From an uncultured Desulfomonile sp. (GTDB taxonomy: Bacteria; Desulfobacterota; Desulfomonilia; Desulfomonilales; Desulfomonilaceae), in assembly GCA_903920415.1 (NCBI GenBank), contig CAIXMD010000071.1:1-11258 (forward strand): a DNA stretch of 11,258 nt, written 5' to 3'. The translations under genes and the position numbers were made by a program. Of this stretch, positions 1 through 6,479 are shown in pieces. Every line of letters begins with the position of its first letter. Position 1 is the first letter of the stretch. The notes under the pieces are model-generated. The model saw only the letters and a program-made list of their open reading frames with translations, was not told the DNA's origin and did no database searches.

Positions 1-1246
1 TCACCGGCGGGCGCACACCCTGTTCAGCAATGTTGTTGGTCGGCTCCACACCTTCATGATAGAGGAAGGTGAACAGCCCATGCCAGCACTGGAGGAGGTT
101 TTTAGCAAACTTGCTCACCTTTGCACTTTCACTTGCCTGATATTTTTGTAGGCAAGCGTTCATCCTTGCCCGGATGGGCAGGGACAGCCGGATCAGTTCC
201 GAACGGGTAATGTCCCCTCCGGTGTACATGTGCCAGATATGGAACAAGCGTTTGGCCTCGTCCAACATCCGCTGACTGAGGCGCTGGGCATCCTCTTTCG
301 GGCATGTGGAGGCAAACTCTTTGAAGTTTCTGATGAGATGGGCCCAACAGAATTGAAAAACGCCGTCGTGGGCTTTGAAATACGCCCGGAAACGATCACA
401 GCACAGAATCCCCTCGAAGTGCTCTCCGATGACTCCCTTGAGGGTCTCGGAATTCCGGGGGCCAATCTTGAACACAACAAACTTCGGGGCCACTAAAATC
501 CATAACCAACTGAGCATTCGACCTATCGGCCAACTGGTCTCATCCGCATTGAGAAACGGAAGGTCGGGTACCCTCGACAAGAGTTCCTCGAATGTCTGTT
601 TCACCGATTCAGCGGCATGATTGAGAAGGCCGCAGACTGATCCAGTACTGATCGGGACTCCAAGGAATGTTCCGCTTATGTCTTCGGCTCCGCGACGTGA
701 AATCCTATGACCTGCTGTCAAATACGCCAAAATCGCTGTCAAGCGGGGGCCGTAACCTGATTGCCATTCCACAGGCAGTTCTGCCCAGGTGGTAGTCCCG
801 CAACAACACTTAAACCCAAATCGCTGACATTCGGTGATGTCGAGAGATTTCGGCGGAATTTCGAACTGCTGGTGCCTTATCGGCTCCGAGTTGAACATCT
901 CAGGCGTGGGATTATCTGGGACTGGTGTACCGCACTTCTTGCATTTCTCAGGATAGAAGGGAAGAATCTCTCTCACTTGATCGAGTGGGAAAAGCTCTCG
1001 GGTGACTCCCTTGTGACCCTTTTGGCCACCAGGCTTCCGCTTGGCTTCTCCATCCTGTGCCCTTCGCTTTTTCAGAGGCTTCACAAATCCGTCGGACGAT
1101 GGCGGCTTGGAGGAATTCGAGGAGTTTGTCGATTTCCTCGCCACAGTTTCCTCAAGCTGTTCGATGCGCCGACCCAAATCCACCAGCACATCAACTGTCT
1201 GCTTTTCGCCTGATCGATAGAGATTTATTGCTTCGTTCCGATTCAT
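1..1246 (-). CDS. IS66-family transposase (DDE type), C-terminus cut by window edge
   Basis: Reading the minus strand from ATG at 1246 gives 415 codons with no stop or frameshift before the window edge, so the C-terminus is missing. Residues 1-60 hold a short leucine-rich helix and a Ser/Asn-rich stretch, followed by a basic linker, as in the IS66 N-terminal region. A zinc-finger-like part follows, with C102-x2-C105, C140 and C147-C149. The catalytic core shows D235 (NADETSW), D284 (CDRFRAYF) and, in NNIAEQGVRPP, the Glu expected as third carboxylate (E408). The start MNRNEAI resembles the MxREE starts of IS66 TnpC proteins. An in-frame ATG also exists at 1264 but lies inside a palindrome; neither start has a clear Shine-Dalgarno site. 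No tnpA or tnpB gene lies upstream, which fits the single-gene ISBst12-type subgroup. The reading frame seems intact, so the element may be recent, but completeness cannot be judged. Confidence 0.94.
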   Translation of the reverse strand, partial: MNRNEAINLYRSGEKQTVDVLVDLGRRIEQLEETVARKSTNSSNSSKPPSSDGFVKPLKKRRAQDGEAKRKPGGQKGHKGVTRELFPLDQVREILPFYPEKCKKCGTPVPDNPTPEMFNSEPIRHQQFEIPPKSLDITECQRFGFKCCCGTTTWAELPVEWQSGYGPRLTAILAYLTAGHRISRRGAEDISGTFLGVPISTGSVCGLLNHAAESVKQTFEELLSRVPDLPFLNADETSWPIGRMLSWLWILVAPKFVVFKIGPRNSETLKGVIGEHFEGILCCDRFRAYFKAHDGVFQFCWAHLIRNFKEFASTCPKEDAQRLSQRMLDEAKRLFHIWHMYTGGDITRSELIRLSLPIRARMNACLQKYQASESAKVSKFAKNLLQCWHGLFTFLYHEGVEPTNNIAEQGVRPPV

Positions 1247-1262
1247 GGGACGAGCGCATATC

Positions 1263-1277
1263 ATAGTGATTCACTAT
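1263..1277. repeat. 15-base palindrome upstream of transposase start
   Basis: The sequence ATAGTGA-T-TCACTAT has two perfect 7-base arms around a single central base. It lies 17 bases upstream of the transposase ATG and overlaps a possible minus-strand -10 hexamer (TATGAT, 1260-1265). It could be an operator or a transposase binding site. The arms are clear in the sequence; the role is inference. Confidence 0.5.
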
Positions 1278-1424
1278 CGCAAGAAAAAACGAAAAACAGT
1301 CGCGATATGGCGCGCCTATGCGCACCATTTCAGAGAGCACTCGGCTCCTTTCGTGCCAAACCGGGGGCCTAATACATCCGTCGCCGCAAATGAAAGCGCT
1401 TCATGATGACCTTCTTCAGGACGA

Positions 1425-1454
1425 TTGACAGGCACCCCCCTGAACGGATACGGT
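1425..1454 (+). promoter_or_regulatory. Possible sigma70-type promoter for GH9 gene
   Basis: A perfect -35 hexamer TTGACA lies at 1425-1430. The best -10 partner is weak: TACGGT at 1449-1454 after an 18-base spacer keeps the first two and last consensus bases only. The spacer is C-rich. Transcription would start near 1461, giving a leader of about 28 bases that contains the ribosome binding site at 1475-1480. A weak -10 often means activator dependence, but no activator site is recognised. Confidence 0.35.
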
Positions 1455-1474
1455 TGATCGTTAAAAATGCTCTC

Positions 1475-1480
1475 GGAAGG
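1475..1480 (+). promoter_or_regulatory. Ribosome binding site deciding the GH9 gene start
   Basis: GGAAGG lies 8 bases before ATG at 1489. An in-frame TTG at 1486 would be only 5 bases away and would add a single residue, so ATG at 1489 is preferred. Confidence 0.65.
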
Positions 1481-1488
1481 TAGTTTTG

Positions 1489-4400
1489 ATGAACCACTTG
1501 CTGAAGATCTTTGTGGTCCTGGTTCTCTGTGTAGGACACTCCGGAGCGCATGGGACAGTTCCCTGTAATGACGGTGAAATCCTCTATTTTGGCGAATGCG
1601 CGAAAGAGTGCCTTAAATACATCATTCAAGAATCCTCGCAGGGCATGGACCACGGAAATGCCTTGAAGCTCACGCCGGACACCTGGCATTCTCCCGTTTA
1701 CAGAATCAACTGCGCAGAAAAATCTCGAAGGGACTTCACGCGGTATAACATCCTTGAGTTCTACTTTCGAACTCCGAGCCCCGATCCCGGCAATCCAACA
1801 TTTAGCCTTCGCACCTGGAATCAACGTTCCAGGGAGGTGAAAATCAGGGACTATATCTCCGGGGGGGTTATAGACAACACCTTCAGGCTTGTCAATATCC
1901 CTCTGTCCCATCTTGCGACGGAGGTATGGGACCTAGGCAATGTTGAGAGCCTTGTATGGAACACGGACCCCGAGCGTAGGATCTATTACGTCGACAATAT
2001 CAGGCTACGTCAGACGGAACCTCCCGCGCTCATAACCGAAGGAAACTGGGCCCCATTCCCGGAAAGTAATAATGTCCTCAGGTTGACTTTCAGCAAACGA
2101 TGGAAGCAGGAAACAGTCCGTGACCGTAATAATTATTCCATCTCGAGCCTTACAGATCCCTCTTACGCGAGTCCTGTCCATCCCTTGAACGTTGGACTCC
2201 ACTATAGGGTTGAGAGCTTCAGCCCTAGCGGCGTTGCACGTAACCGGTTCTCAGTCTTCCTTCGCTTGCCTAAGCCGATTAAGAACGCGACTACCTACAC
2301 CCTTAGGGTCCATGGCGTCACAGACGAATTCTGCAACCTCATGGAGCCCACCCAACTAGTCTTCAATTACGACGAAAACTCCTTCTTAAACACCAACATC
2401 AAGGTCAACCATGAGGGTTATTTGCCTAGGGGACCTAAAGTGGGTTACGTGGGCGGATATTTGGGTGACCTTGGTGGAGGCGCATGGGCAGTCGGAGACA
2501 ACGGAACGATATTTTTTCTGGACCACGAAACGACTGATCTGCAACGGGTCGATCCCGTCGTGAGCACCACGCTACGCGGTGTTTCAGGGATCAGAGAAGA
2601 CGACATCTATGCCGTGGGCGACGACGGTGTCATACTTAACTGGAACGGAACAAGGTGGAGCCGGATTGACTCCCCGACGACCAGGGACCTCTTGGCCACC
2701 CATTTCGGTCCTACCGGAATCGGGTGGTCTGTTGGGGATGGCGGGGTAATCCTAATGTACGAAAAAGGTAATTGGATTCCTGTCCCCAATCACTCCAGTC
2801 ACACTTTGAGGGCCGTCTGGGCCGGTCCTGGCGATACAGCGTGGGCTGTCGGCGATGGCGGGACCATACTCAGATGGGATGGGAAACAATGGGTGAGCGA
2901 GAACCGTTGCACGGAATCCGATCTCCATGCGATATATGGTGACCAAAAAGATCAATTGTGGGCCGTCGGCGCCAACGGTACAGTCCTCTTTCGTAGATCA
3001 GGTAAATGGGAACTCTTTCCATCTACCCCGCGAACATCAGCCACTTTGCGTTCCATCGTCACTGATCCGAGCGGCAATGTTTGGATTGGTGGAGACGACG
3101 GGCTTCTGTGGCAAAAATCCGGATTTGGAAGTTCCGAGTTTCTGGCCGGGCAAAGTGGGACCAGCCAATCCATCTACGGCATAACACGGCAGCATGCGCG
3201 TCAATTGTGGGCCGTCGGGGCCCACTGCGCACTCCTTTCGTTTTCCTCTCCTGCTCTTGGATGGCGGCCTGAACCCATAGACTGTCCGGAGAACTTGAGG
3301 GCAGCTTTCTCCATACCCTATGGAGCTTTACGTTTGCCGAACCCGCCCCCTGTGGTAACTCTCCACGACGTCACAACCTGCAAGACAGTGATCACGGTAC
3401 CTTTAAAACTGGAAACGGCAAATTGGTATCTTTCAGGGGAGGACGTATATTCCTTTGATTTTTCAGCTTTGAACACGCCTGGAACCTATCGCGCCTATGT
3501 GCCTGGCCTAGGCGTGTCTGACACTTTCCAGATCGGCAATTCTGTCTTGGACCACTCGGCATACACGGTGGCCCATGCTTTTTACTATCAACGCTGCGGG
3601 ACATCCCTGACAGAGCCCTACGCTGAGAAGAGATTCGTTCGCCCCCGTGACCATGAATATGAAGCAAATGGTCGCAAATTAGATGCGGCCTTCCATGAGT
3701 CTCTCCCCAAAACATCGCTTTTCGCAGGCGAAACCCCTGGGGCGATGATGGACGGCCACGGAGGCTGGCATGACGCAGGAGATTTCGGAAAGTATGTTCC
3801 CACTGCAGCCGCTGCCCTGTGGTATCTGTTCACCGCTTATGACATGGAACCACTCAAATTTCTCGACGGAACGTGGAATATCCCGGAGAGCGGGAACGGG
3901 GCGCCGGACCTTTTAGACGAGGCTAGATGGGAGTTGGACTGGTTAGTCAGGATGCAGGGATCAGATGGCGGCGTCTACCATAAGCTGACATCCCAAAAGT
4001 GGTTTGAGGGAATGCCGCAGGAAGAAAACGCCCCGCGCTACTTCTTTGAAAAGACGACCCATGACACGGCCTTGGTGGCAGCAGTCCTAGCTTGTGCGGC
4101 AAGATTATGGAAGCCCTATAACAAGGATCTGTCAGACCTCTATCTGGAACGGGCGGTAAAGGCCTGGGATTTTCTGAAGCAACACCCCGAAGCAATTCCG
4201 AATACCGGTTTTCGTAACCCACCAGGAAACACCACGGGTGAATACAGAGACGCCGATGATCGGGACAATCGACTGTGGGCCTCCGCTGAATTGTATCGGA
4301 CAACAGGACATACCACTTATAGGAAATACTTTGAATCATGGTGGGCAACAAATGATAACCATACCTGGGGATGGAACGCATGGCAGCATTTCTACCGTTG

Positions 4401-5025
4401 CGCCTACTGGGCTTATCTGAGGTCTCCTTGGTCAGACGCCAATCCGGGCTTCAAGCAGGAAATTCAGCAAGGCATCATCAGTAACGCTGATGAGATTGTT
4501 GCTTTGACCTATTCCAATCCGTACAGGAATGGCGCCAAACTGAGTGTGCCGGAATGGATTGGTTGGGGTAGTTTCAGCCAGAGTTCAGAATACGCCTTCC
4601 GCCTGCTTCAGGCATGGAGTCTCGTGAAGGACGAGAAATACCTAAACGCCGCCTTGCTAAATGTGGATACGCAACTCGGCGCTAATCCTCTTTCCCTATG
4701 CTTCATTACGGGTCTAGGCAAACGGTCCCCTATGGATCCACTCCACCATCCGTCGATCCATGACGGTGTGGAAGCGCCTTTCCCTGGGCTTCCTGTCTTT
4801 GGAGTGGCGGCCCATCTTCCAAATAATCAGCCCTATTACATAGAGAGCCAAAAAGACGAAAACAGTTTTCCTCCCAGTTTGAACCCCCTCGATCCATATC
4901 CTATTCTTAGGCGCTATATTGACGCTCATGAATTGGTGCCCATGTCTGAATTCACCATTGTGGACATGGCAGTTTGTGCCGCCGTACTTAATTTACTAGC
5001 ACAAGGTCCGGAAAGAACGAGGTAA
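1489..5025 (+). CDS. Secreted GH9 glycoside hydrolase with inserted seven-repeat beta-propeller
   Basis: A 1,178-residue exported protein. Residues 1-22 form a signal peptide (short basic start, FVVLVLCV core, Ala before the likely cut). About 25-178 resemble a jelly-roll carbohydrate-binding region ending IYYVDNIRLRQ. About 180-300 look like an Ig-like (Big_5/SbsA-type) domain with NYSI and VTDEFCNLM. A cellulase N-terminal Ig domain begins at 304 (IKVNHEGYLPRGPKVGYV), is broken by seven WAVG-type repeats (about 330-607), and resumes to about 695 (FDFSALNTPGTYRAYV). The GH9 catalytic domain follows: GGWHDAGDFGKYV carries D762 and D765 (water-positioning and base Asp), and SEFTIV carries E1154 (acid). 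Cel9-like enzymes cleave beta-glucans by inversion. The conserved P-H-x-R signature reads P-L-H-H at 1084-1087, so the substrate may not be cellulose. Next to Wzx/Wzy genes, a role in processing the exported polysaccharide is likely but inferred. Confidence 0.88.
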   Translation: MNHLLKIFVVLVLCVGHSGAHGTVPCNDGEILYFGECAKECLKYIIQESSQGMDHGNALKLTPDTWHSPVYRINCAEKSRRDFTRYNILEFYFRTPSPDPGNPTFSLRTWNQRSREVKIRDYISGGVIDNTFRLVNIPLSHLATEVWDLGNVESLVWNTDPERRIYYVDNIRLRQTEPPALITEGNWAPFPESNNVLRLTFSKRWKQETVRDRNNYSISSLTDPSYASPVHPLNVGLHYRVESFSPSGVARNRFSVFLRLPKPIKNATTYTLRVHGVTDEFCNLMEPTQLVFNYDENSFLNTNIKVNHEGYLPRGPKVGYVGGYLGDLGGGAWAVGDNGTIFFLDHETTDLQRVDPVVSTTLRGVSGIREDDIYAVGDDGVILNWNGTRWSRIDSPTTRDLLATHFGPTGIGWSVGDGGVILMYEKGNWIPVPNHSSHTLRAVWAGPGDTAWAVGDGGTILRWDGKQWVSENRCTESDLHAIYGDQKDQLWAVGANGTVLFRRSGKWELFPSTPRTSATLRSIVTDPSGNVWIGGDDGLLWQKSGFGSSEFLAGQSGTSQSIYGITRQHARQLWAVGAHCALLSFSSPALGWRPEPIDCPENLRAAFSIPYGALRLPNPPPVVTLHDVTTCKTVITVPLKLETANWYLSGEDVYSFDFSALNTPGTYRAYVPGLGVSDTFQIGNSVLDHSAYTVAHAFYYQRCGTSLTEPYAEKRFVRPRDHEYEANGRKLDAAFHESLPKTSLFAGETPGAMMDGHGGWHDAGDFGKYVPTAAAALWYLFTAYDMEPLKFLDGTWNIPESGNGAPDLLDEARWELDWLVRMQGSDGGVYHKLTSQKWFEGMPQEENAPRYFFEKTTHDTALVAAVLACAARLWKPYNKDLSDLYLERAVKAWDFLKQHPEAIPNTGFRNPPGNTTGEYRDADDRDNRLWASAELYRTTGHTTYRKYFESWWATNDNHTWGWNAWQHFYRCAYWAYLRSPWSDANPGFKQEIQQGIISNADEIVALTYSNPYRNGAKLSVPEWIGWGSFSQSSEYAFRLLQAWSLVKDEKYLNAALLNVDTQLGANPLSLCFITGLGKRSPMDPLHHPSIHDGVEAPFPGLPVFGVAAHLPNNQPYYIESQKDENSFPPSLNPLDPYPILRRYIDAHELVPMSEFTIVDMAVCAAVLNLLAQGPERTR
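2476..3309 (+). repeat. Seven protein repeats coding a YCF48-like beta-propeller
   Basis: This stretch codes seven consecutive repeats of about 40 residues. Each has a core like W-A-V-G-D-G-G-T-I-L, a W-containing strand such as W-D-G-K-Q-W, and a closing L-R-A-V-like strand. The cores are WAVGDNGTI, YAVGDDGVI, WSVGDGGVI, WAVGDGGTI, WAVGANGTV, WIGGDDGLL and WAVGAHCAL. The last repeat closes with NLRAAF at about residue 607. Seven blades is the number found in Ycf48/HCF136 propellers. The repeats fall inside the cellulase N-terminal Ig domain, after its first strands and before the rest. Propellers of this type usually bind partners, so a docking or substrate-recognition role is possible. Confidence 0.75.
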
Positions 5026-5061
5026 CGGCTGGAGTCCTCCCACTTTACAAAGAATAAGAAT

Positions 5062-5089
5062 TTGACTGCATTACTAATGGTGGTATTAT
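5062..5089 (+). promoter_or_regulatory. Sigma70-like promoter of the STAS-to-flippase operon
   Basis: A -35 hexamer TTGACT (5062-5067, five of six consensus bases) is followed after 16 bases by TATTAT (5084-5089, five of six). Reading ATTATA at 5085-5090 would give 17 bases but a poorer -10. Transcription would begin near 5096, leaving a leader of about 85 bases before the STAS gene. It is the best promoter match I saw in the window, and it sits in the spacer after the GH9 stop codon, which suggests that the operon can be transcribed independently of the GH9 gene. Confidence 0.6.
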
Positions 5090-5096
5090 AGGTATA

Positions 5097-5153
5097 GTCG
5101 GAGAGGTGTCTGAGCCGACGGCTTATACTCTGTCTTGAGGCATGGCGGCCGTC
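5097..5153 (+). promoter_or_regulatory. Leader with two mutually exclusive hairpins
   Basis: Inside the predicted leader, GTCGG (5097-5101) can pair with CCGAC (5115-5119). Alternatively GACGGC (5117-5122) can pair with GCCGTC (5148-5153). The two helices share bases 5117-5119, so only one can form at a time. No U-run follows either one, so this is not an ordinary intrinsic terminator. The stems are only 5 and 6 base pairs, so chance is a real alternative. Confidence 0.25.
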
Positions 5154-5179
5154 AGAAGATATGCTTGTAACAGGATGAG

Positions 5180-5518
5180 ATGGACTTCAAATTGGAGCAA
5201 ATCGGTGAGGTTATGGTCGCTCAGGTCTGCGAAGAAACTTTAGCAACAAACAATGTTCAGGATTTCAAATCAATGATGTCGGACCTTTTTAAACCTGACG
5301 CAAAGATTGTGCTTGATATGAGTTGCCTCAAGTTTGTGGATAGCGCAGGAATAGGGGCGCTCCTGTCATGCGTGAAGAACACAAGTTTATCGAAAGGCGC
5401 CCTCAGGCTCTGTAACGTTACAACACAGGTCCGAAACCTCTTTGAACTCGTGCGGGTGCATAGGTTCCTCCAGGTCTTCAACACTCTTGATGAGGCTGTC
5501 CGCTCTTTTGATCAGTAG
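5180..5518 (+). CDS. STAS-domain anti-sigma factor antagonist (SpoIIAA/RsbV-like)
   Basis: A complete 112-residue cytoplasmic protein made of a single STAS domain, the normal length for SpoIIAA/RsbV-type proteins. The hallmark segment LDMSCLKFVDSAGIGALL contains D54-S55-x-G, where S55 matches the serine that a partner anti-sigma kinase phosphorylates in this family. The start ATG at 5180 follows AGGA (5172-5175) with a short 4-base gap; an ATG at 5175 is in another frame and does not code for the domain. It is the first gene after the promoter at 5062-5089 and precedes the glycosyltransferase by 106 bases. By analogy, the unphosphorylated form would bind a partner and relieve inhibition of a sigma factor, enzyme or transport step. 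No kinase or phosphatase of the RsbW/RsbU type is visible here, so its partners must be encoded elsewhere. Confidence 0.9.
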   Translation: MDFKLEQIGEVMVAQVCEETLATNNVQDFKSMMSDLFKPDAKIVLDMSCLKFVDSAGIGALLSCVKNTSLSKGALRLCNVTTQVRNLFELVRVHRFLQVFNTLDEAVRSFDQ

Positions 5519-5624
5519 GGGTTTTCGGTCGTTCTAAAATATCTGAGTTCTTCTGGTCGCATTTTCGATCAATCTGGCGGTCGGAGGGGCGTGGGAAATA
5601 TTGAAGAAGCAAGGCATGTGACTG

Positions 5625-6479
5625 ATGACTCCCTTTGTGGTTACGCGCTCTCACAACGATATGCCCATCATTTCCGAGACTCTTGCCGGGCTCCACGAGC
5701 AGGATCACGAATTTGAACTGATCTGCCTGGACAATGAATCAGACGATGGGACTGTGGAGGAACTTAGGAAGTATACGAATCGAATCGTAAACATTCCAAA
5801 AGGCTCTTATATCCCAGGTCGTGTTCTCAATCTCGGCATGGGACTTGCCCAAAGTGAGAAGGTGGTCTTTCTCAATTCAGATTGCAGCCCCCAGAACAAA
5901 AGTTGGCTAAGGAATCTCTTGACGGGTTTTGGCGCCAATGGCCGGATCGCTGCTGTCTTTGGGCGGCAGGTCCCTCGTCTTAACTGTCGCCCACTCTTTG
6001 CCAAGGATACGGAGAGTACTTATGGAGATGGATCGCTCCAGAAATACTGGAAACATTGTTTCTCTATGGCATCATCAGCCATCTCCCGGTCAGTCTGGGA
6101 ATCCCAGAAATTCAACGAAAACATCCGATATTCCGAAGACATTGAGTGGACATGGAGAGCACGCCAGAGGGGCTATTCAATTGAATATGTTGCGGACTCG
6201 GTGGTAACGCATTCCCACAACTATACCCTGGGCCAATTCTACCGCCGTCACTATGGAGAAGGTCAGGCAGAAGCGGTAATTTTTCCATGGACAAAATGGG
6301 AGAGGTCCCTATTACGTTATTCCTTACTCCCGTGTGGTCGGCAAGTGCTAAGCGACTGGAATTACTGTTTGCCGAAGGCCCTATATGGGGCTGCCTTGTA
6401 TTCCCCACTCCTGCGTCTTGCACAGATGTTGGGTAGGCGGCGAGGGTTCCAAACCGGCTTGAATGAGAAAAACCAATGA
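5625..6479 (+). CDS. Family 2 glycosyltransferase (rhamnosyltransferase-like)
   Basis: A complete 284-residue GT2-type enzyme expected to add a sugar from a nucleotide donor to a lipid-linked repeat unit on the cytoplasmic side. The N-terminal Rossmann-like part starts with FVVTRSHNDMP. D36-N-E-S-D-D-G-T is the usual GT2 nucleotide-binding segment. NSDCSP with D86 occupies the DxD position that binds metal and diphosphate. SEDIEWTWR (E171, D172) is the acceptor-side ED motif, and a THSHNYT segment at 195-201 with the following YRRHYGEG resembles rhamnosyltransferase-type members. ATG at 5625 is the first possible start: an in-frame TGA lies at 5619-5621, and AAGG at 5611-5614 can serve as ribosome binding site. 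Its end overlaps the next gene by ATGA, pointing to translational coupling. Donor sugar and linkage cannot be told. Confidence 0.88.
   Translation: MTPFVVTRSHNDMPIISETLAGLHEQDHEFELICLDNESDDGTVEELRKYTNRIVNIPKGSYIPGRVLNLGMGLAQSEKVVFLNSDCSPQNKSWLRNLLTGFGANGRIAAVFGRQVPRLNCRPLFAKDTESTYGDGSLQKYWKHCFSMASSAISRSVWESQKFNENIRYSEDIEWTWRARQRGYSIEYVADSVVTHSHNYTLGQFYRRHYGEGQAEAVIFPWTKWERSLLRYSLLPCGRQVLSDWNYCLPKALYGAALYSPLLRLAQMLGRRRGFQTGLNEKNQ

Larger units (their letters stand above)
1247..1488. other. Gene-free divergent spacer between transposase and GH9 gene
   Basis: No credible coding region is visible here. The spacer should contain the outer end of the IS66-family element, but I could not recognise a terminal inverted repeat: no TTAC-type end is visible between 1247 and 1400, and the other end lies outside the window. 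It holds a palindrome near the transposase start (1263-1277), an A-rich patch at about 1281-1294, an 8-base palindrome AAGCGCTT at 1394-1401, and a possible promoter and ribosome binding site for the GH9 gene. Confidence 0.6.

Noticed and set aside
761..1213. 150-codon open frame on the plus strand
   Set aside because: It is antisense to the IS66-family transposase, whose motifs are intact on the other strand; composition looks like a shadow frame.
1431..1444. Possible sigma54 promoter (GGCAC element)
   Set aside because: The GC pair expected ten bases after GG is absent (AA instead).
1516..1528. Possible lipobox (LVLC) in the GH9 signal peptide
   Set aside because: Residues before the Cys do not fit the usual small-residue lipobox, and a normal cleavage site follows later.
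1369..1911. 180-codon open frame on the minus strand
   Set aside because: It lies largely antisense to the GH9 signal peptide and N-terminal region, has no recognisable domain, and the plus-strand frame is clearly coding.
3947..4381. 144-codon minus-strand open frame
   Set aside because: It is antisense to the GH9 catalytic domain and shows no family features.
5026..5060. Terminator after the GH9 gene
   Set aside because: Only a tiny GGAG/CTCC inverted repeat is present, with no stable stem or U-run.
5616..5621. ATG just upstream of the glycosyltransferase start
   Set aside because: It is followed at once by TGA and is in a different frame, so it cannot begin the enzyme.
5519..5624. Spacer between STAS and glycosyltransferase genes
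   Set aside because: No promoter, terminator or small gene could be supported; it holds only the weak ribosome binding site near 5611.
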